64,000 nucleotides of DNA from Rhododendron vialii (taxonomy: Eukaryota > Streptophyta > Magnoliopsida > Ericales > Ericaceae). The position numbers and the translations under genes are program-made. Each line of letters starts with the position of its first letter. Position 1 is the first letter of the stretch. Location of the stretch: positions 761,501 to 825,500 of the forward strand of contig NC_080568.1 of NCBI RefSeq assembly GCF_030253575.1, given 5' to 3'. Positions 34,359 to 47,499 of this stretch are shown here, piece by piece. The notes under the pieces are model-generated. The model was not told where the DNA came from and did no database searches. It saw nothing but the letters and a program-made list of their open reading frames with translations.

Positions 34359-34468
34359 CAAAACTCTTCCCTGTACATTTACAAAACTCTTTCCTGTACA
34401 GAATGTTAACTCCTTCCCATTGCATCGATAAATGCTTCTATACTGAGGCATGAGCAGAACTATTCTTG

Positions 34469-37400
34469 TTAGCACCTTTCAAAAATCTTGTAAAGTTTCT
34501 CCAGCGAAGCGACCTGTAGCAGTAGAATCAACAATGATTCCATTAACACAAGCAGAAATGAATTACAAAACTTTTGAGGTAAAAAGAAACAATTTGCACA
34601 TGTGCCAGTGCAAGTTCCAAGGGTTTACTTCTTCAACTATTACAAGCTTTGGAAAATCTAGAGCACTATTATAGCATCTGATAAAGTTTTGGTTTAGAAA
34701 AATGGCATAATAACAAGGGTCCTATTTCTTTTTGATCTGTAAATCTAAGGGTGTGTTTGGAACTTGAGGAAATAAAGAGAAGGAAAGGAATGTTTACAAG
34801 GAGGGAAATTCTAGAGAAAGTTGGTTATTTCCCTTTGGCTCTTTTTAAAGAAAAGAAAAGAAAAGGACATCAAAAGGAAAATGCATATCCTAATTTGGTT
34901 CAAAAATGAAGATGAAAGATAATAAAAGAGTCAACTCATAAAGGAGAGGAAGAGCACAAGTATTTCGAAAGTATGCACAAAACTATCTTCTAGTCAAATT
35001 TTGTATTTCTTCTCCTTTCCTCTCAAGGTGGGAACCAAACATGGGCAGAGAAAAAACATCAGTTTGCCTTACTTTTCTCTTTCTTTCTCTAAGTTCCAAA
35101 CTTATCGTAAATTTAATTGGTACCGAATCTAAATGAAAATTGGTTGGACTAGATATAGAATTTAGCCATAACCAAGCTATGAGGCCTAGATCCATTTGGT
35201 TTCCGAACGGAGCTCATTACAATACCTGGACAAATGTTCCATTCGTAGCCATTGAAGTTGGTGGCTTAAAGAAAAGTCTCATGGATGGAAACAAGACATG
35301 CTGGATTGACCATTCACGCTGGGCCCATGCAGTCTCTGCCTCAGAAATTAGTTCCTGGTCAATATCGCCCTCCATTGCATGATCCTCTGATCCAAAATAA
35401 CCAACAGAAGAGAAACAAAGTGATTGAACAATCATAGCAGCAAGGAAATAATCCATACATAGTCACTGAGTCTTCTCCATGGTCTAGGAATGAAGGAGAC
35501 AAAACCACTCAAGTAACTAAGCATACAGTTATAAACTGCATAGTTAGAAATGGTACAAGGAAACCGCTCATACCAGTACTCTTACTGGGGATTTCTTCTG
35601 CTTGGGTACTCCTGAACGGTTTTCTCCTTTTGTAAAATTGCAAACCATCACCTGATGGATTGGGTAACAATGGGGGATGCATGGCATAGAAGTTCCCAAG
35701 AGCAGCAGCAATTGATTGGAAACAACTTTTCTCGTCATCCCAGTCAACCTATAAGTACAAGCAAAACTCACAAAACAGACCAAATAGAAGGCCAAACCTC
35801 AGAAAGGAATAAGAATGAGAGCTTGAATGAACAGATGATATAGGCACTGTTGATAATTGAGATTTTACTTCCACAAGGACAACAATTACAATAACCAAAA
35901 TTGCATTTGCAACTGTCTTAATGAAGTAACAAGAGCAAAAGAAGGTTAAATTAAGAGGACCAAAATGAGCAGACATACATCCAACAGAAGGATTACAAGT
36001 TCATTCTCATTTCAGTCTCACACATGCCGAATAGCTTGCTTGAACATGCTCTCACTCTTGCGAAACACATTGTTTTCCATGTTTCTCTTTCCCTCAAGGA
36101 ACAGTCAAGAAGTTCTTTGGGAATCAAAGCACGTAAGTGAAGACTGTAAAACCAACTTCAAAGTACAAGAGGTCCACCCAAAAAAACTGCGTCGATTCTA
36201 AAGGTTTAAATCTCACTAGAGAAGGAGCCATTTTCATGGTTACTGTACCAGCTGTTAAAATTAGGTCTGCTTGTCTAGGACTCGATCTTGGTAACAAATT
36301 TCCACTGACAAGTTTTCTCGTTAAGAGCATGAATTCCCCTTTCCTTTTTTTAAAGGCTATCGAGTTTTCCAAAATAGAAGAAGCAAAAAAGATCACACTT
36401 AGAACACGGGAAAGGGCTATGAGTTGGTTAAACTGAACTATGTAACCTAAGGAAGGAGGCAAACCAAACCCGGAAAAAGCAGCCCAAAAGTTCACTAGCA
36501 GCAATCTCAACCTGAAAGCAGAAGTTTTAATAATGCCATGTCTTACTCCTTTCCAAATATACCAGATTCCACCAAGAACCTCTACTAGTATGCATTAATC
36601 TCGCAATAGAATTGTCCACCTAAAAAAATTTACAAAGACAGTTCTGGGAATCTGACATCTCCTACCAAATTTCAAAAGATTCTGAACCGCCATATAATAG
36701 AACAAAAACTTAAATGACTTGCCACATTACCAACAGCGAAGCCTTCTCGCATAAATACACAGATGATTAAAAACAAATCTCTAATCGTCACCTAAATTAA
36801 ACATCCGTGATATATTTTTGGGGAAGGAAAACCCAGAAACCAATTCTATTTCTGCCAATTTTCCGTCTCGTTCGACTTTTCATTGTTTTGGGACCAATAG
36901 AATTGTGCTGAAAGATGAACTCAACAATTGTACCGACTATTAGGCGGTCTTTCCAAACATGTTTTGAGTGGTAAGACTATTGTGAAATTGCACATGCCTG
37001 TATCTCCCACAACAATGCAGAGTGGAACCCTTTGAAGTTAGAATGAGACAAGACTCGCAAACGTAGTCAATTAAGTTTCCAGACAACATCACATCTGCAA
37101 GTGCTACTATATATACATTAAGATAGACAAACATGCAAAGGAAAGGAATGATAAAAAGAAATAGATATCAGAACTCACATCATTGCCCAAACAAAGTACA
37201 AATTCGGGGACCCTGTCCATATCAGGAGTGTACTGGTCAAGTATGACAGGAAGCCTGGACAATTTACCCTGCGAATCAACATAAATACCAAAATATTCCT
37301 CTAGCATTTCAGCTTTTTGCTTGAGCATCTCTGTATTCATCTGGAGAAGACGAAGAAGAAAAACAAGACCTGTAAGTACATAAAAATCCATAGAAATATA

Positions 37401-40400
37401 ATTTAAAAATCTTAAATCCCACTAGGATGTTGTAAATACCCCAATTCACAAAGATTTTATTCTACAATAATGAGTCTGACTAAAAAACTTTAGTTTAAGA
37501 TTATTTTGATACGAGGAGCAGCAGCTTGTGATCCACATTGTTTTCCAAATTTTGACTTGGAGGCTTTACCATTTCATTTAGAATGTCCATCTGTAAATTT
37601 TGGCTCTCATTTAGGAGGATGACCATTAACTGCTGGTTAAAGCGAATTGGGAAGGGATTGACACAATGTATGTAAACAACCACAGACAATGAGGCAAGAG
37701 TTATGTTTGCTGAGTTGGGCTGAATATATGTCACAGAACAGTGCAAGGCAATAGAAATTTTTTTCGAACTACTTAGGCTACTAGTTTCTATTGTTACTAA
37801 GATATAGAGGCCAGAAAGCATAAAAAAGTTCTTTGCATTCTATCTTGTCTTATGCGATAATTATGTAAGAACCAAAAATGCTATTTGTTCTCTGAATGCA
37901 TAAACAATCAAGTAAAAATTGTTTGATCTTGCCTCAGCATCCTTAAGTGTTCCACAGCCTCGTGTTTAGTATTATAACTAATCCATCACTATATCAGTAC
38001 ACTTTTACACCGAATGTTGCTTGTTTTTTTCTTTTTCCTCACGAATTAGACAAATTTCATGTACATGAAGCATGGCTATTGATGGATTAGAGTGATAAAT
38101 AACCTGCTGCCAACAGAATAAAAAGATAACTAAGTATCTTAAACTAACGAGCGAGCCCAAGATAATCAGTCAGGAGGAATTTGACCAATAAGAACCGTGT
38201 GATCTAAGTTGATCTGCATTCACCAACAAAACCAAAGACAAACTTGGAAAAGAGAGAGGGAAAGAGAGAAGAGGAGGTGAGAGGATGAGCACTTAATGCC
38301 TTGTTTGGATTCAAACTTGGAAAAAAAATTCCAACTGAAAAACACTCATTACCCCTACTTTCAATCATTACTCTCATTTCTCTCTCCATTCATTACCCCA
38401 ATCTCTAATCATTACTCTCATTTCTCTCCATCTCTCTCCACTCATTACCCCTATCTCCAATCATTACCCTAGTTTCCCTCTCCACTTATGACTCCAAAAA
38501 CCAAACTCAAAAAAACTCAAATTTGAATCCAAACAAAGGCATAAGCAATTCATAAATAGTCAATTGTCAAACGAGAGACAAAAGCAAAATGTACTGCATA
38601 CTCGATGGCAAAGGAAAAACAGGATAGAAGCAAAATAACGTGCAAAGTGATGAAAACTATCTGCTTGGTTGAGATTTAGTTACTTCTGCAATCTTTTCAT
38701 TCAGTTGATCCTTTTCACTGCATTCTGGGTCTAAATCCTCCTCTTTCAGTGCTAGCAAAATAAGCTCAGACAGAGGGGCCGGTTCACTAAGTTGTATTGC
38801 GTTGAAGTGAGCAAACCGACGAAGGACTTGCTGATACATGAGTTCTTTGCTGTCAAAAGCATACGAGCAAAACAAAAGAACAAATTAGGAACTGATGCAC
38901 CAAAAGGGGGACAAGAAAACATGGAAGTGCAACATCTAGTCATCAGTATTCCCAAGATCAATTTGAACCTGACAAACGAGTAATATAAACTCAAATAGTT
39001 TACTTTTCAGAATCTTCAGTTTAGTACAAAGGATTACATGACAACATAATTTCTGGAACAATGTTTTTTTCTAGGAACATAGATATTTAAACAAAAATCT
39101 AAATCTGTCATTCTGTCTCGTTCTAAGAAGCATGAAACAGCAGCAATGCAGCATTATTACCTCAAATTCACTACATTAGCAAGATATAAGTGAGTGTTAT
39201 ACTGAAGCAGAGCAAACACATCGTCTGCCATCCCAATATATGTGCAGTGTCTTAAAATGTCCAGCAGAGCTACAGAGAGAGAAGCAGATCAGGAGAAGAT
39301 TTTTATTGTCGAAGATGATGAATCTGGTAAAAACTTACCAGAATGACAACTGTTATCAATGTCATCAATAAGCTGCTGAATACTAGAGAGATCAGCAGTT
39401 TCCTTCGGGTTCCTCCTTTGTCTGATAGAAGACCTGCAGTAAAGCTCTCTTATACGAACCTTACACATAACTAAATACGCATCTACAACTTAATCCCAGC
39501 AGTGGCCAGAACATAAAAATATCCGAGGAAACAGACTTCTCATCCTACGAATACAACTTGTGTGTGCGTGTGCCTAACGGTAAGCTAAGCAGTTCACTAC
39601 AGTATTCTTTATTAGTTTAATCCCGCGAAGCAAGGCTTCAAAAAGGTTTATTCGATACTCTGCTGAATAATGTTTCCAGTTCAGTCATTCAAGAACTTTA
39701 CTTGCTATTGCATACTCTATTTAACATTTTGGTAGGATACAACACCACGAAATCTTCTCGAAATTAAAATTATGAATCAATACAGTACCAACTTTGGGTT
39801 TACTAAAGATCGTTTAGAATATAATTTTCTAGCTACCAGCCTTTAGCTGCCAAAACTAAAAAGTCTACAATACATTCAAAGATAACAATACGAAACCAAT
39901 AAGGGCAACAAGAAAAGAGGATCAGGGTTCCTGACAAGACCAACTATGTTTTCCCTCAGAGGTATAATCGATACCCAAAGTGAAATGTAAAATCAATGTC
40001 CAGTCAATATAGGCAGCTAATGTTTAATTGGTAGATGTCAAAAAGAATAACTGTTACGTGTCCACTGACCACAGATTCATCCTCCACATAACTACCAAAA
40101 TTCTAAAGGATTCCCCCTTATTCAACTTCCTTCTTAAAATTAAACACCAAGGATATGAGACACATTTCAGATTATACTAACTACTAGATACCTCTGTCCT
40201 CCGCCGTAGGAGGATAACTAAAATGTTCCCAACACAAGAGTAGATCAAGCCAGAAATGAACTCTCTCACTTTCAAATTATGGTTCTGCATAAAGACAAAC
40301 AAATAAGATGGCACATGGAAATACCCTCACCTTTGACAGGGAGATATTACTTCCCCTAGACTCCTATTATGCAAGATCCAAGCAAGTGCTGTATTGTCTG

Positions 40401-43400
40401 TGACTGACATACATACCTATATTATGTTTTATGAAAGCTCAGATATTACACTAGGATTTGAAAACCAAACACGTTATGAAGCACTAACACCTATAGAGGT
40501 CAACGTATTGCAGTGTCGGACACGGCGGGGACACGTATGGGACACGCTACGTGGCATGTCCCATAAATTAATTTAAATTTTTGAGAGGGACATTTTTCAA
40601 TTGGGTTGTATTGAACTTATGGATATCTTGTTTTGTTTGAATGGTATTGGAACTATGGATTTTTCGTTTTGTCCACATTTTGCCCTTTAAACTTGGGAAA
40701 AATAGAAAAACAAATATAATAAATAAATAAATATACACGTGGCGTGTCCCCCGCCGTGTCCGTGTCCCCATTTTTTTAGAATTCCCGTGTCCCCGTGTCC
40801 GTGTCCTTGCATCATAGCGTCAAGCCATCGAACCCAAAACCAAACTGATTTTATACTTCTCATGCATGTCAAGTTTGTGGACACACCAAACAGTGGAGTG
40901 CTTAGAACTAAGGACACTAAGTAGATCGTTTGGTTCAGTTTTGAAGGCCAACCAATGTAAGTAATAACCCACATTGGATTACTTGGCTAAGAGTTGGCAC
41001 CTGCATACCTATAAGTTCGAGTAATCTTTTATCATAAGAATCCAAGAGTTGTCATGTCATTCCACAAAAAGAGTCATCTCATGTTGAGATTTTTCTGCTT
41101 TAGAAAAACCTAACCTAATTTTCTACTCCTATCTAGGTCCTATTGTACCGTAAATCTTAACAGCTGTCTCCTTGATTTGGATTGGGCTAGGGTCAGATAA
41201 AGATATTTAACATTGTTCTTATGGATGTTACTGTATACACTAATCCAAAGTCATATTCCTTGTTACCATTGTCCCTATTTAACATTGTTCCTGTTTTCGT
41301 TTTGCCGTTCTTTGTAGCACAATTTTCAAATATGGGTTGGTGTATTTTAAGTATGTTTTGTTTTTCCTTTTCCCCTTAAATACAAGGTGAAGTTTGTTTC
41401 TTCCATGTGTTCACTCAGGAAGAGCAATGATAAAAATCAATATTGACCAATAATAAGGAGGAGAGGGTGGTAAGTTGCAGGGAAGATTTGATCGATCGAA
41501 CAGATGGTGATCTCTTGAGTGGGAACAAATGAAAGATGAGTTAAGTACGCCTATGACAAAGTAATAGATGCACTTGGACTGTATATAACTCCTACCTGAC
41601 AGATGTCAAACTAGCACTCTTTTCCTGAAGGCTAGAAGGATTAACTTGCAAGTAAGCATGCAGCCTTCCGGCAGGATCCTGTGAATCTGTTCGTACCATT
41701 TTGTGGACTGGAACTCTTTGTGATTTCGTCCCTAAAAGACAAGGCCAAAAATTGGTGAATCAATGACCAATTATCTATGATAGATCTGCTAAAGGATGAG
41801 GCACTGCCAAGTAAGAGAGAAACATATCTTCATACCAGAAGCAGAGGGCTTTGTTTGCGAATCTTTGATGATAACCATAGGACTAGATGGAGAGGGATCT
41901 ACCACCTGTCTCATAAATGAAACAAAGGAGACCACATGTACGCATATAAGTTTAGAGGGTTATTTGGCTAAAAGACTAAGGAAAATAGTAAAATGGCGTA
42001 GATATATTTGAAATGCAGAGAGCATAAAGAAAAAGCGAAGCACTAACAGAACAGCCATACATAGTAGGAACATAAAAGATAATTGCATGCCACAAGGACT
42101 AAGTGCTAAGTATATATTTACTAAGATACTGTCAACAAAGCTCATGCTGAATAATATTAATGACTTAATTGTAATCCCAATTCCATCTCTACAAACATGA
42201 AATAAAAGTTAGAATAACAATTGCGAAAAAAAAAAGGATATACATTTGTAGCACAGGTAGCAAGTGTTCCAATGTATATACAGAGTCGACATTTCCCAAC
42301 AGCCTTGCTCAACCTAACGACTTAAGGGCCCTATGTTTTAAACTCTAATTACAGCAGGACTACATGATGATCTTGCTAATTTCACTTAACCCGCAAATTT
42401 CTCATATCAAAAGCTAACATTTCTTAAATGGATGAAAAATATGAGATGGAGTGAGTTGTGATGGATAAAGTAGCCGGCAGAAATCAGTATTTGCTTTAGA
42501 TTACAGTTTGTGAGCATGAGCCCTATTGATTCTAAAAAATATCATTCCGGGGATGACAACCGTAGTGAATGCTCCACACAGAAACTCTGCACTACAAAAC
42601 TAGAGAAATTATCTCAAATCCAAGTAAAAGTAAACAAGTAAACCCGCGAAGAGGGAAACAGGGACAATGCTTGAAGCCAGTCCTCAAGCTCAGGGAGATG
42701 TTAGAACCAATATATCATTGTGGTGGAGACTAAATAACCATTGTTCAGTTTGTTTGGATCAATCAGTAAACTATAAGCTACCAAACTGGCAGAAAAAAAT
42801 TACCTGTTCTTGAAATGTTCTCGATTCATTGGAGGTTCTCAATTTTGACTCCACTGCGGACTGTACCTTTTCAATGATAATTTCCTGATTCAAAAGGCTT
42901 ACCTGCACATGGATGATTCCCTAATGAGGTTACCAAGTTTACAGCAATATTTTACTACGAGCTTAACCCTAATGAAGAAAGAACAGCTCAGAGGATTTAT
43001 ATCTTTCCTACCAGAGGAAGAACTCAACTACACCAGCTTCCATCAACCAACAAATCTCTTTTATAATTCATTGGACATAAATCGAAAACGAGGAGGGACA
43101 AAGGAACACCTCCAAGCGCACGAAATGGAAGGACCACCATAACAAGTTTCATTGAGTTTGGAAATTCAAGCTCAGTAAGAATTAAGTGTAGGGCTTGAAT
43201 TTCAAAAGCGATAGGAATCAACTATCAGGTTTTCATAGATCAATTTCATTGAGTGATGGAGGCTGTGAGAGGCTCAAGGAAAATTAAAATTAAGGAAGAT
43301 AGTATCAGCTTTCAAGCAATGTGTCAAGAAACATTCATACCTCTCGCTTTGTCGGGTGTACATTCACATCAACATGCTCAGGTGGCAATACAACCGACAT

Positions 43401-46400
43401 ATAAATGAAGGGCTTTGATGCTTTGGGTAAGGTTGCCATATAAACAATTTCAATAGCTCTTTTTAAAGCACTGCACTCAACTAATCGACCTGGAAGTAAA
43501 ACAAAGGAAAAGCAAAAAAAAAAAGGATGAATACTATTTCGATTGCTAGGTTAAGGGGCGGCAAAATAGATTAGTGTGATTGTTACAGTCAAAACACTAA
43601 CTAGAACAGTATAACAGGCAATTCCATAAATTAAAATTTTAAATGTATGTAGAGAAATGAGTTAACCGAGGAGGCAAAAATATAGACAGTAATTTTGCCC
43701 AAAGCAACTGCCAACCCCTCACTTCTACCGCCCATTCCTTGCCTCCACCTTCCCCCACTTGCCGATATGGATCTCCATTTGACATAACTGGAGGACTTGT
43801 AGGCTAGAGTTGAGAGATCATCAAGGTTGCTCAGCTTGTCCCATTTGGTTGGCTCTACCTTCCCTTCACTAAAGACGAGGGAAATTGAGGAAAACACATG
43901 ACACCCGGAGCACCATATCACATAAAGTTCCTTCCTTGTTGTAGTTTGCTTCTTAATTTAAAATCTTTCGCAGTTTGAAAATTTGATGGCTACGAAACTT
44001 GGTTATGGAAATCTTGGTCCTACGGGAACAAATAAAACTTAAATGCATTAGCGTAGCAAACCCAGCATCTTTGACAGCTGTTTGCTCAATCTAATAATAC
44101 CTAAGTGGAAAGACCAGGCTAATGTCATTGACTTTGAAGGAGACACAGAACCAAAAGAATTTAAGATTTGTACCACAAATCTTTGGCCTTAAAATTTCAC
44201 GTGACCTCAGCTACATCCGTTATGTAACATCAATTACAGAAGCTATTCTAGTTCAGTATTCAATCATTTTTTTCCTGACTTGAACAGTCCACGACTTGAT
44301 TTTATGTATAATCTACCTGTTTTGCTAACCAGTTGATAGGTACAAAAAGAATCAGCTGAGTAACTATGAAATGTTAAGATCAACTTTGACTTGGGCTTTA
44401 TTCTCAAATAATTATGTATTTTCAGGATAGATTTCTCAGTCATTCTAAGAGCTTCATTAAAAGCCTCACCCCCCAAAAAAAGAGCTTCATTAAAAGACAT
44501 AATATACATGACTTATTGTCATTGATAGACACTTTCTACATTGAGAATAGTGATTTGAGACTTGGAGAAGAGAAATTTCGGCAATTGATCTTTCCTTTTC
44601 TTTTGGGTACTTATGGTTTCATTTCATTATTTGTTTCCTGTCAATTGCTTTGTCCCAATCTCGTCACTCTTCCAGCAACCCTGTCCGATACAACATTCCC
44701 TGTCAGTGGCATGAATGGACTCTTCTATACGACCTAACCTAAGGTACCTGAATATGTCAAGGGCACTCCTACATTCCTACCCAAGTTAGGATATAGAGAG
44801 ACTTAACACTTGGACATCAACATGTGCTCCTAACCTAAATTTTTACCCAACTACTTGTATCATAGCCCATAGTGGTTGCATACAAATAATGGCACAACTG
44901 TAACCACGAAGATAAGATTCAACATATGGTTACCTGTCAATTCCACTACATCAATAGAATATGCACACGTACCATTTATAAAAAGAACCATTGTTATCTT
45001 CTTAGCAATGTAGTTAGAGTTGGAGATAAAACCATCCATCTTGAAAACTGAACTAGAAGGATCATCATCCGAAACTTCTATACTCATCAGATTGCGAGCA
45101 ACTGACACCCCATAAACAGACCTAATTGCATCGAGCCTTGAGGCTGTGGCAACTGAATGAATGTCTGGCCTAGCAGCTCCATGCTATGTACACGAAAAAT
45201 TGGCGTGGCCTCCTATTAATCATCATGCAAAAGGAACAGGAAAGGAGGACAAATATGTTTCCCCAAGTGGATAAATTGAGCATCAAGGGAAAACAGACTA
45301 ACCTTTCTGCAAGAGAAGCTCACATTTGTGTGATGAATGGCAAACCGACTTAGTAGGTCTACAATTTTCGGATAATCATCAGCAGAGTTCTGAAGTGTTT
45401 TCCTCCGAGCAGTCATGTTATAAAATAAGTTCTCTATCTGAGCACAAATCAAACACAGGAAAAGCAGAAAATAGGCTAATCCATCACTGGAATACTTGGG
45501 GATGCATAAGAACATTTCACAGAACAACCAAGTTAAAACTCCTTTATAACATGCCTTTTTTATCTCCTGAATCCCATGGCATTTTATAGGATTCAAATTA
45601 CCCAACAAACCCTAAACCCCCCAATCGATGCAAATAGTTCCCATATTCACTCAGAATCTAGTGAATTGATTCTAAGTAATTACGGAATGATGGCGGCCTT
45701 TACTCTTTATTTTGTTCTCCCCATATTTTTTTTCTTTCCTTAATCTCCACTTTTGCGTTGAACTATACCTTTTTTTTCTTGTTTCTGAACTAACTACTGA
45801 ATTATTCTAATGCCACTCTCAAATCACGAAGTTGTCAATTTTTAATAAGATAGCATGTGACAAGGTAAAAGTTCCAAAACATACCATTATCTGCGTCCCC
45901 TTTACAGCTGCACATGCTTTGGGCTCATGCTCCATTACACCATCTCTATATGACACCCTGAACAACAAAAGCATTAAAATCAACAACCACCAGCAAAAAA
46001 CATAATTCGAAAACATGCTCCGGATTCTTAGAGCAGGGGCAAATAACAGACGAAAAAACACATTTGGTAGCTGGGTATCATAAATTTCAAAACAAAAGAA
46101 ATAAGAGCCAAAATGAAGGGAAATAGCAAGAAGGAGCACTGGATATATACCTATAACCATGCAATTGGCCTTTGGTAATGGTGGTGACGGTTACATGACC
46201 CACATAGGTCATGCTGGCTAATGCCTCTCCTCTAAACCCCATCGACCGAATTGACTGCAAATCTTCAAACTTAGACAACTTGGATGTCGTGTGCCTCTCG
46301 CATAGTATTGGCAAATCCTCAAACTACACCCCACCAAACAACAACAACAAATGGCTATTTAACCTATTCAAGTTTGAGAATAAAGTACAGAACTCAGTAG

Positions 46401-47401
46401 GGCTGCAGAGCCGAGCTTTGAACTATTCGAGCTCGGCTCGATCAAAACTATCCTCGCTCGAGTTCGAGTCGAGCCCAAATAATCAACTCGTTTAGTATCG
46501 ATGTGCTTAAACTCGGCTCATTTACTAAGGTAGCCTCTATTAAGACCCCCTTTGGACTAGTTTTCCGAGTTTTATTGTTGTTTTCCCTCATTTGACCATA
46601 ATCAGGTCAAATTTTTTGGATTAATCCTCAGTAAAGATGAAAAAAGATCGAAAAAGACCACACACACACACACACACAAAAAACAACAAATCTTTTAGTC
46701 TTTAGCATCTTCTTATGAACAATTTTGCAACTTTGATTCATATTTTCATAGTTTTACAATTTCACTCGTCCCAACGATGTGACGTAAAAATCAGGACGAA
46801 AAGCTAAATAAAAGTAACTAAAATTAAATAATACGTACTGTATTGTATTACTGTCTCTAACAAAAGTTAATTTAGTCCACACTCAGACTTGTGCCTAACA
46901 AGCCGAGCCTCTGCAAATGAGCCGAGCTTCCATAAATGAATCGAGTTTCAACTAACTCGACCTCGGCTTATTTACCAAAACAAGCTTAAAACTCGAGCTC
47001 GACTCATTTGGCTAACGAGCCGAGCCTATACCAGTTCGGTTCTTTTCAGCCCTAGGCAGCTCAATCGGGGGAAGAAGGGTTAACGACTAACATACACGGA
47101 TGCCGTGGCCGTCGTCGGAGACTTGGATGAGTTTGAGGCCGCCGTCCTTGACGACGACGTTGACGGAGGTGGAGCCGGCGTCGAGGCTGTTCTCGACCAG
47201 CTCCTTCACGGCGGAGACCGGCCGCTGGATCACTTCTCCGGCGGCGATTCGGTTCACCACGGACTCGTCCAGGCGGTGGATCTTCGGTGGCTCTTGTACT
47301 AATGGAGTGGGCACCGCTTCTTCTTCTACTACTACTTCTACTTCTTCATCTTCTTCGTCTATTTCCATTAGGAGAGATTGTTCGGTGGTTTCGCTTTCCA
47401 T
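34469..47401 (-). CDS. MLH1: MLH1, DNA mismatch repair protein
   Basis: MutL homologue that pairs with PMS1 or MLH3 in mismatch repair and meiotic crossing over, in the nucleus. Exons on the minus strand: 47096-47401, 46151-46323, 45885-45957, 45303-45437, 44973-45183, 43341-43489, 42804-42902, 41836-41905, 41596-41731, 39339-39433, 39161-39269, 38684-38849, 37179-37340, 35586-35748, 35226-35386, 34469-34513. Phase holds throughout, giving 750 aa (Arabidopsis 737). The N-terminal GHKL ATPase shows [11 protein letters not shown] (catalytic Glu67, Asn71), DDGHGI (96-101) and GFRGEAL. The C-terminal dimerisation domain shows [32 protein letters not shown] and [17 protein letters not shown]. It ends in the conserved FERC, coded by a last exon of 45 nt. 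An acidic Glu/Val stretch precedes the conserved domain. No damage was seen. Confidence 0.97.
34748..35105. mobile_element. Possible MITE in the last MLH1 intron
   Basis: GGGTGTGTTTGGAACTT at the left has inverted relatives at about 35020-35047 and again at 35090-35105, so the right end is ambiguous. It is GAAA-rich inside. Confidence 0.4.
38297..38541. mobile_element. hAT-like MITE in an MLH1 intron
   Basis: Ends ATGCCTTGTTTGGATTCAAA-like and the inverse TTTGAATCCAAACAAAGGCA. The body holds repeated TCATTACCCC and CATTTCTCTC words in tandem, as in the element at 31655-31853. Confidence 0.7.
40500..40815. repeat. GTGTCC-rich foldback in an MLH1 intron
   Basis: GTGTCGGACACGGCGGGGAC at the left pairs with CCCCGCCGTGTCCGTGTCCC-like sequence at the right. 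Similar GTGTCCGACACG words appear at about 19400-19460 and 19985-20070 in the GNAT intron. Confidence 0.5.
46399..47054. mobile_element. TAGGGCTG-ended repeat in MLH1 intron 1
   Basis: Short inverted ends TAGGGCTG and CAGCCCTA enclose AGCCGAGC- and CTCGAG-rich arms. This fits a hAT-like non-autonomous element. No 8-bp target duplication was recognised. A (CA)n tract lies at 46658-46677. Confidence 0.45.
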
Positions 47402-47463
47402 TGCTAAGAGAATTGGGAGTAGTGCAGTGCAATGAACTGAAAGTGGAATAGGCGTCACTCGTT

Positions 47464-47471
47464 GCGGGAAA
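47464..47471 (-). promoter_or_regulatory. E2F-like site upstream of MLH1
   Basis: GCGGGAAA, which reads TTTCCCGC on the MLH1 strand and matches the E2F consensus. It lies 63 bp upstream of the ATG. Plant replication and repair genes often carry E2F sites. Function here is inferred. Confidence 0.5.
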
Positions 47472-47477
47472 TAAAAT

Positions 47478-47499
47478 GGGCGGGGCGGGGCGGGGCGGG
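47478..47499 (+). promoter_or_regulatory. G-run with quadruplex potential upstream of MLH1
   Basis: Five runs of three or four G separated by single C bases, about 80-100 bp upstream of the MLH1 start, on the template strand for MLH1. It meets the pattern for a G-quadruplex. Confidence 0.6.

Larger units (their letters stand above)
32594..34468. other. Intergenic: MYB upstream flank and MLH1 downstream flank
   Basis: Contains a MITE-like module at 33040-33250, related GGCTCGGATCT sequence to about 33480, and a GA microsatellite at 34322-34356. No gene was recognised. No MYB TATA box could be assigned with confidence. Confidence 0.5.

Noticed and set aside
36124-36510. 128-residue minus-strand frame inside MLH1, preceded by an acceptor-like CAG|GTTGAG
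   Set aside because: The product does not match MLH1, and the true next MLH1 exon ([11 protein letters not shown]...) is at 35586-35748 with correct phase.
46211-46495. Plus-strand frame of 94 residues
   Set aside because: Lies antisense to MLH1 exon 2 and its flanking intron; a shadow frame.
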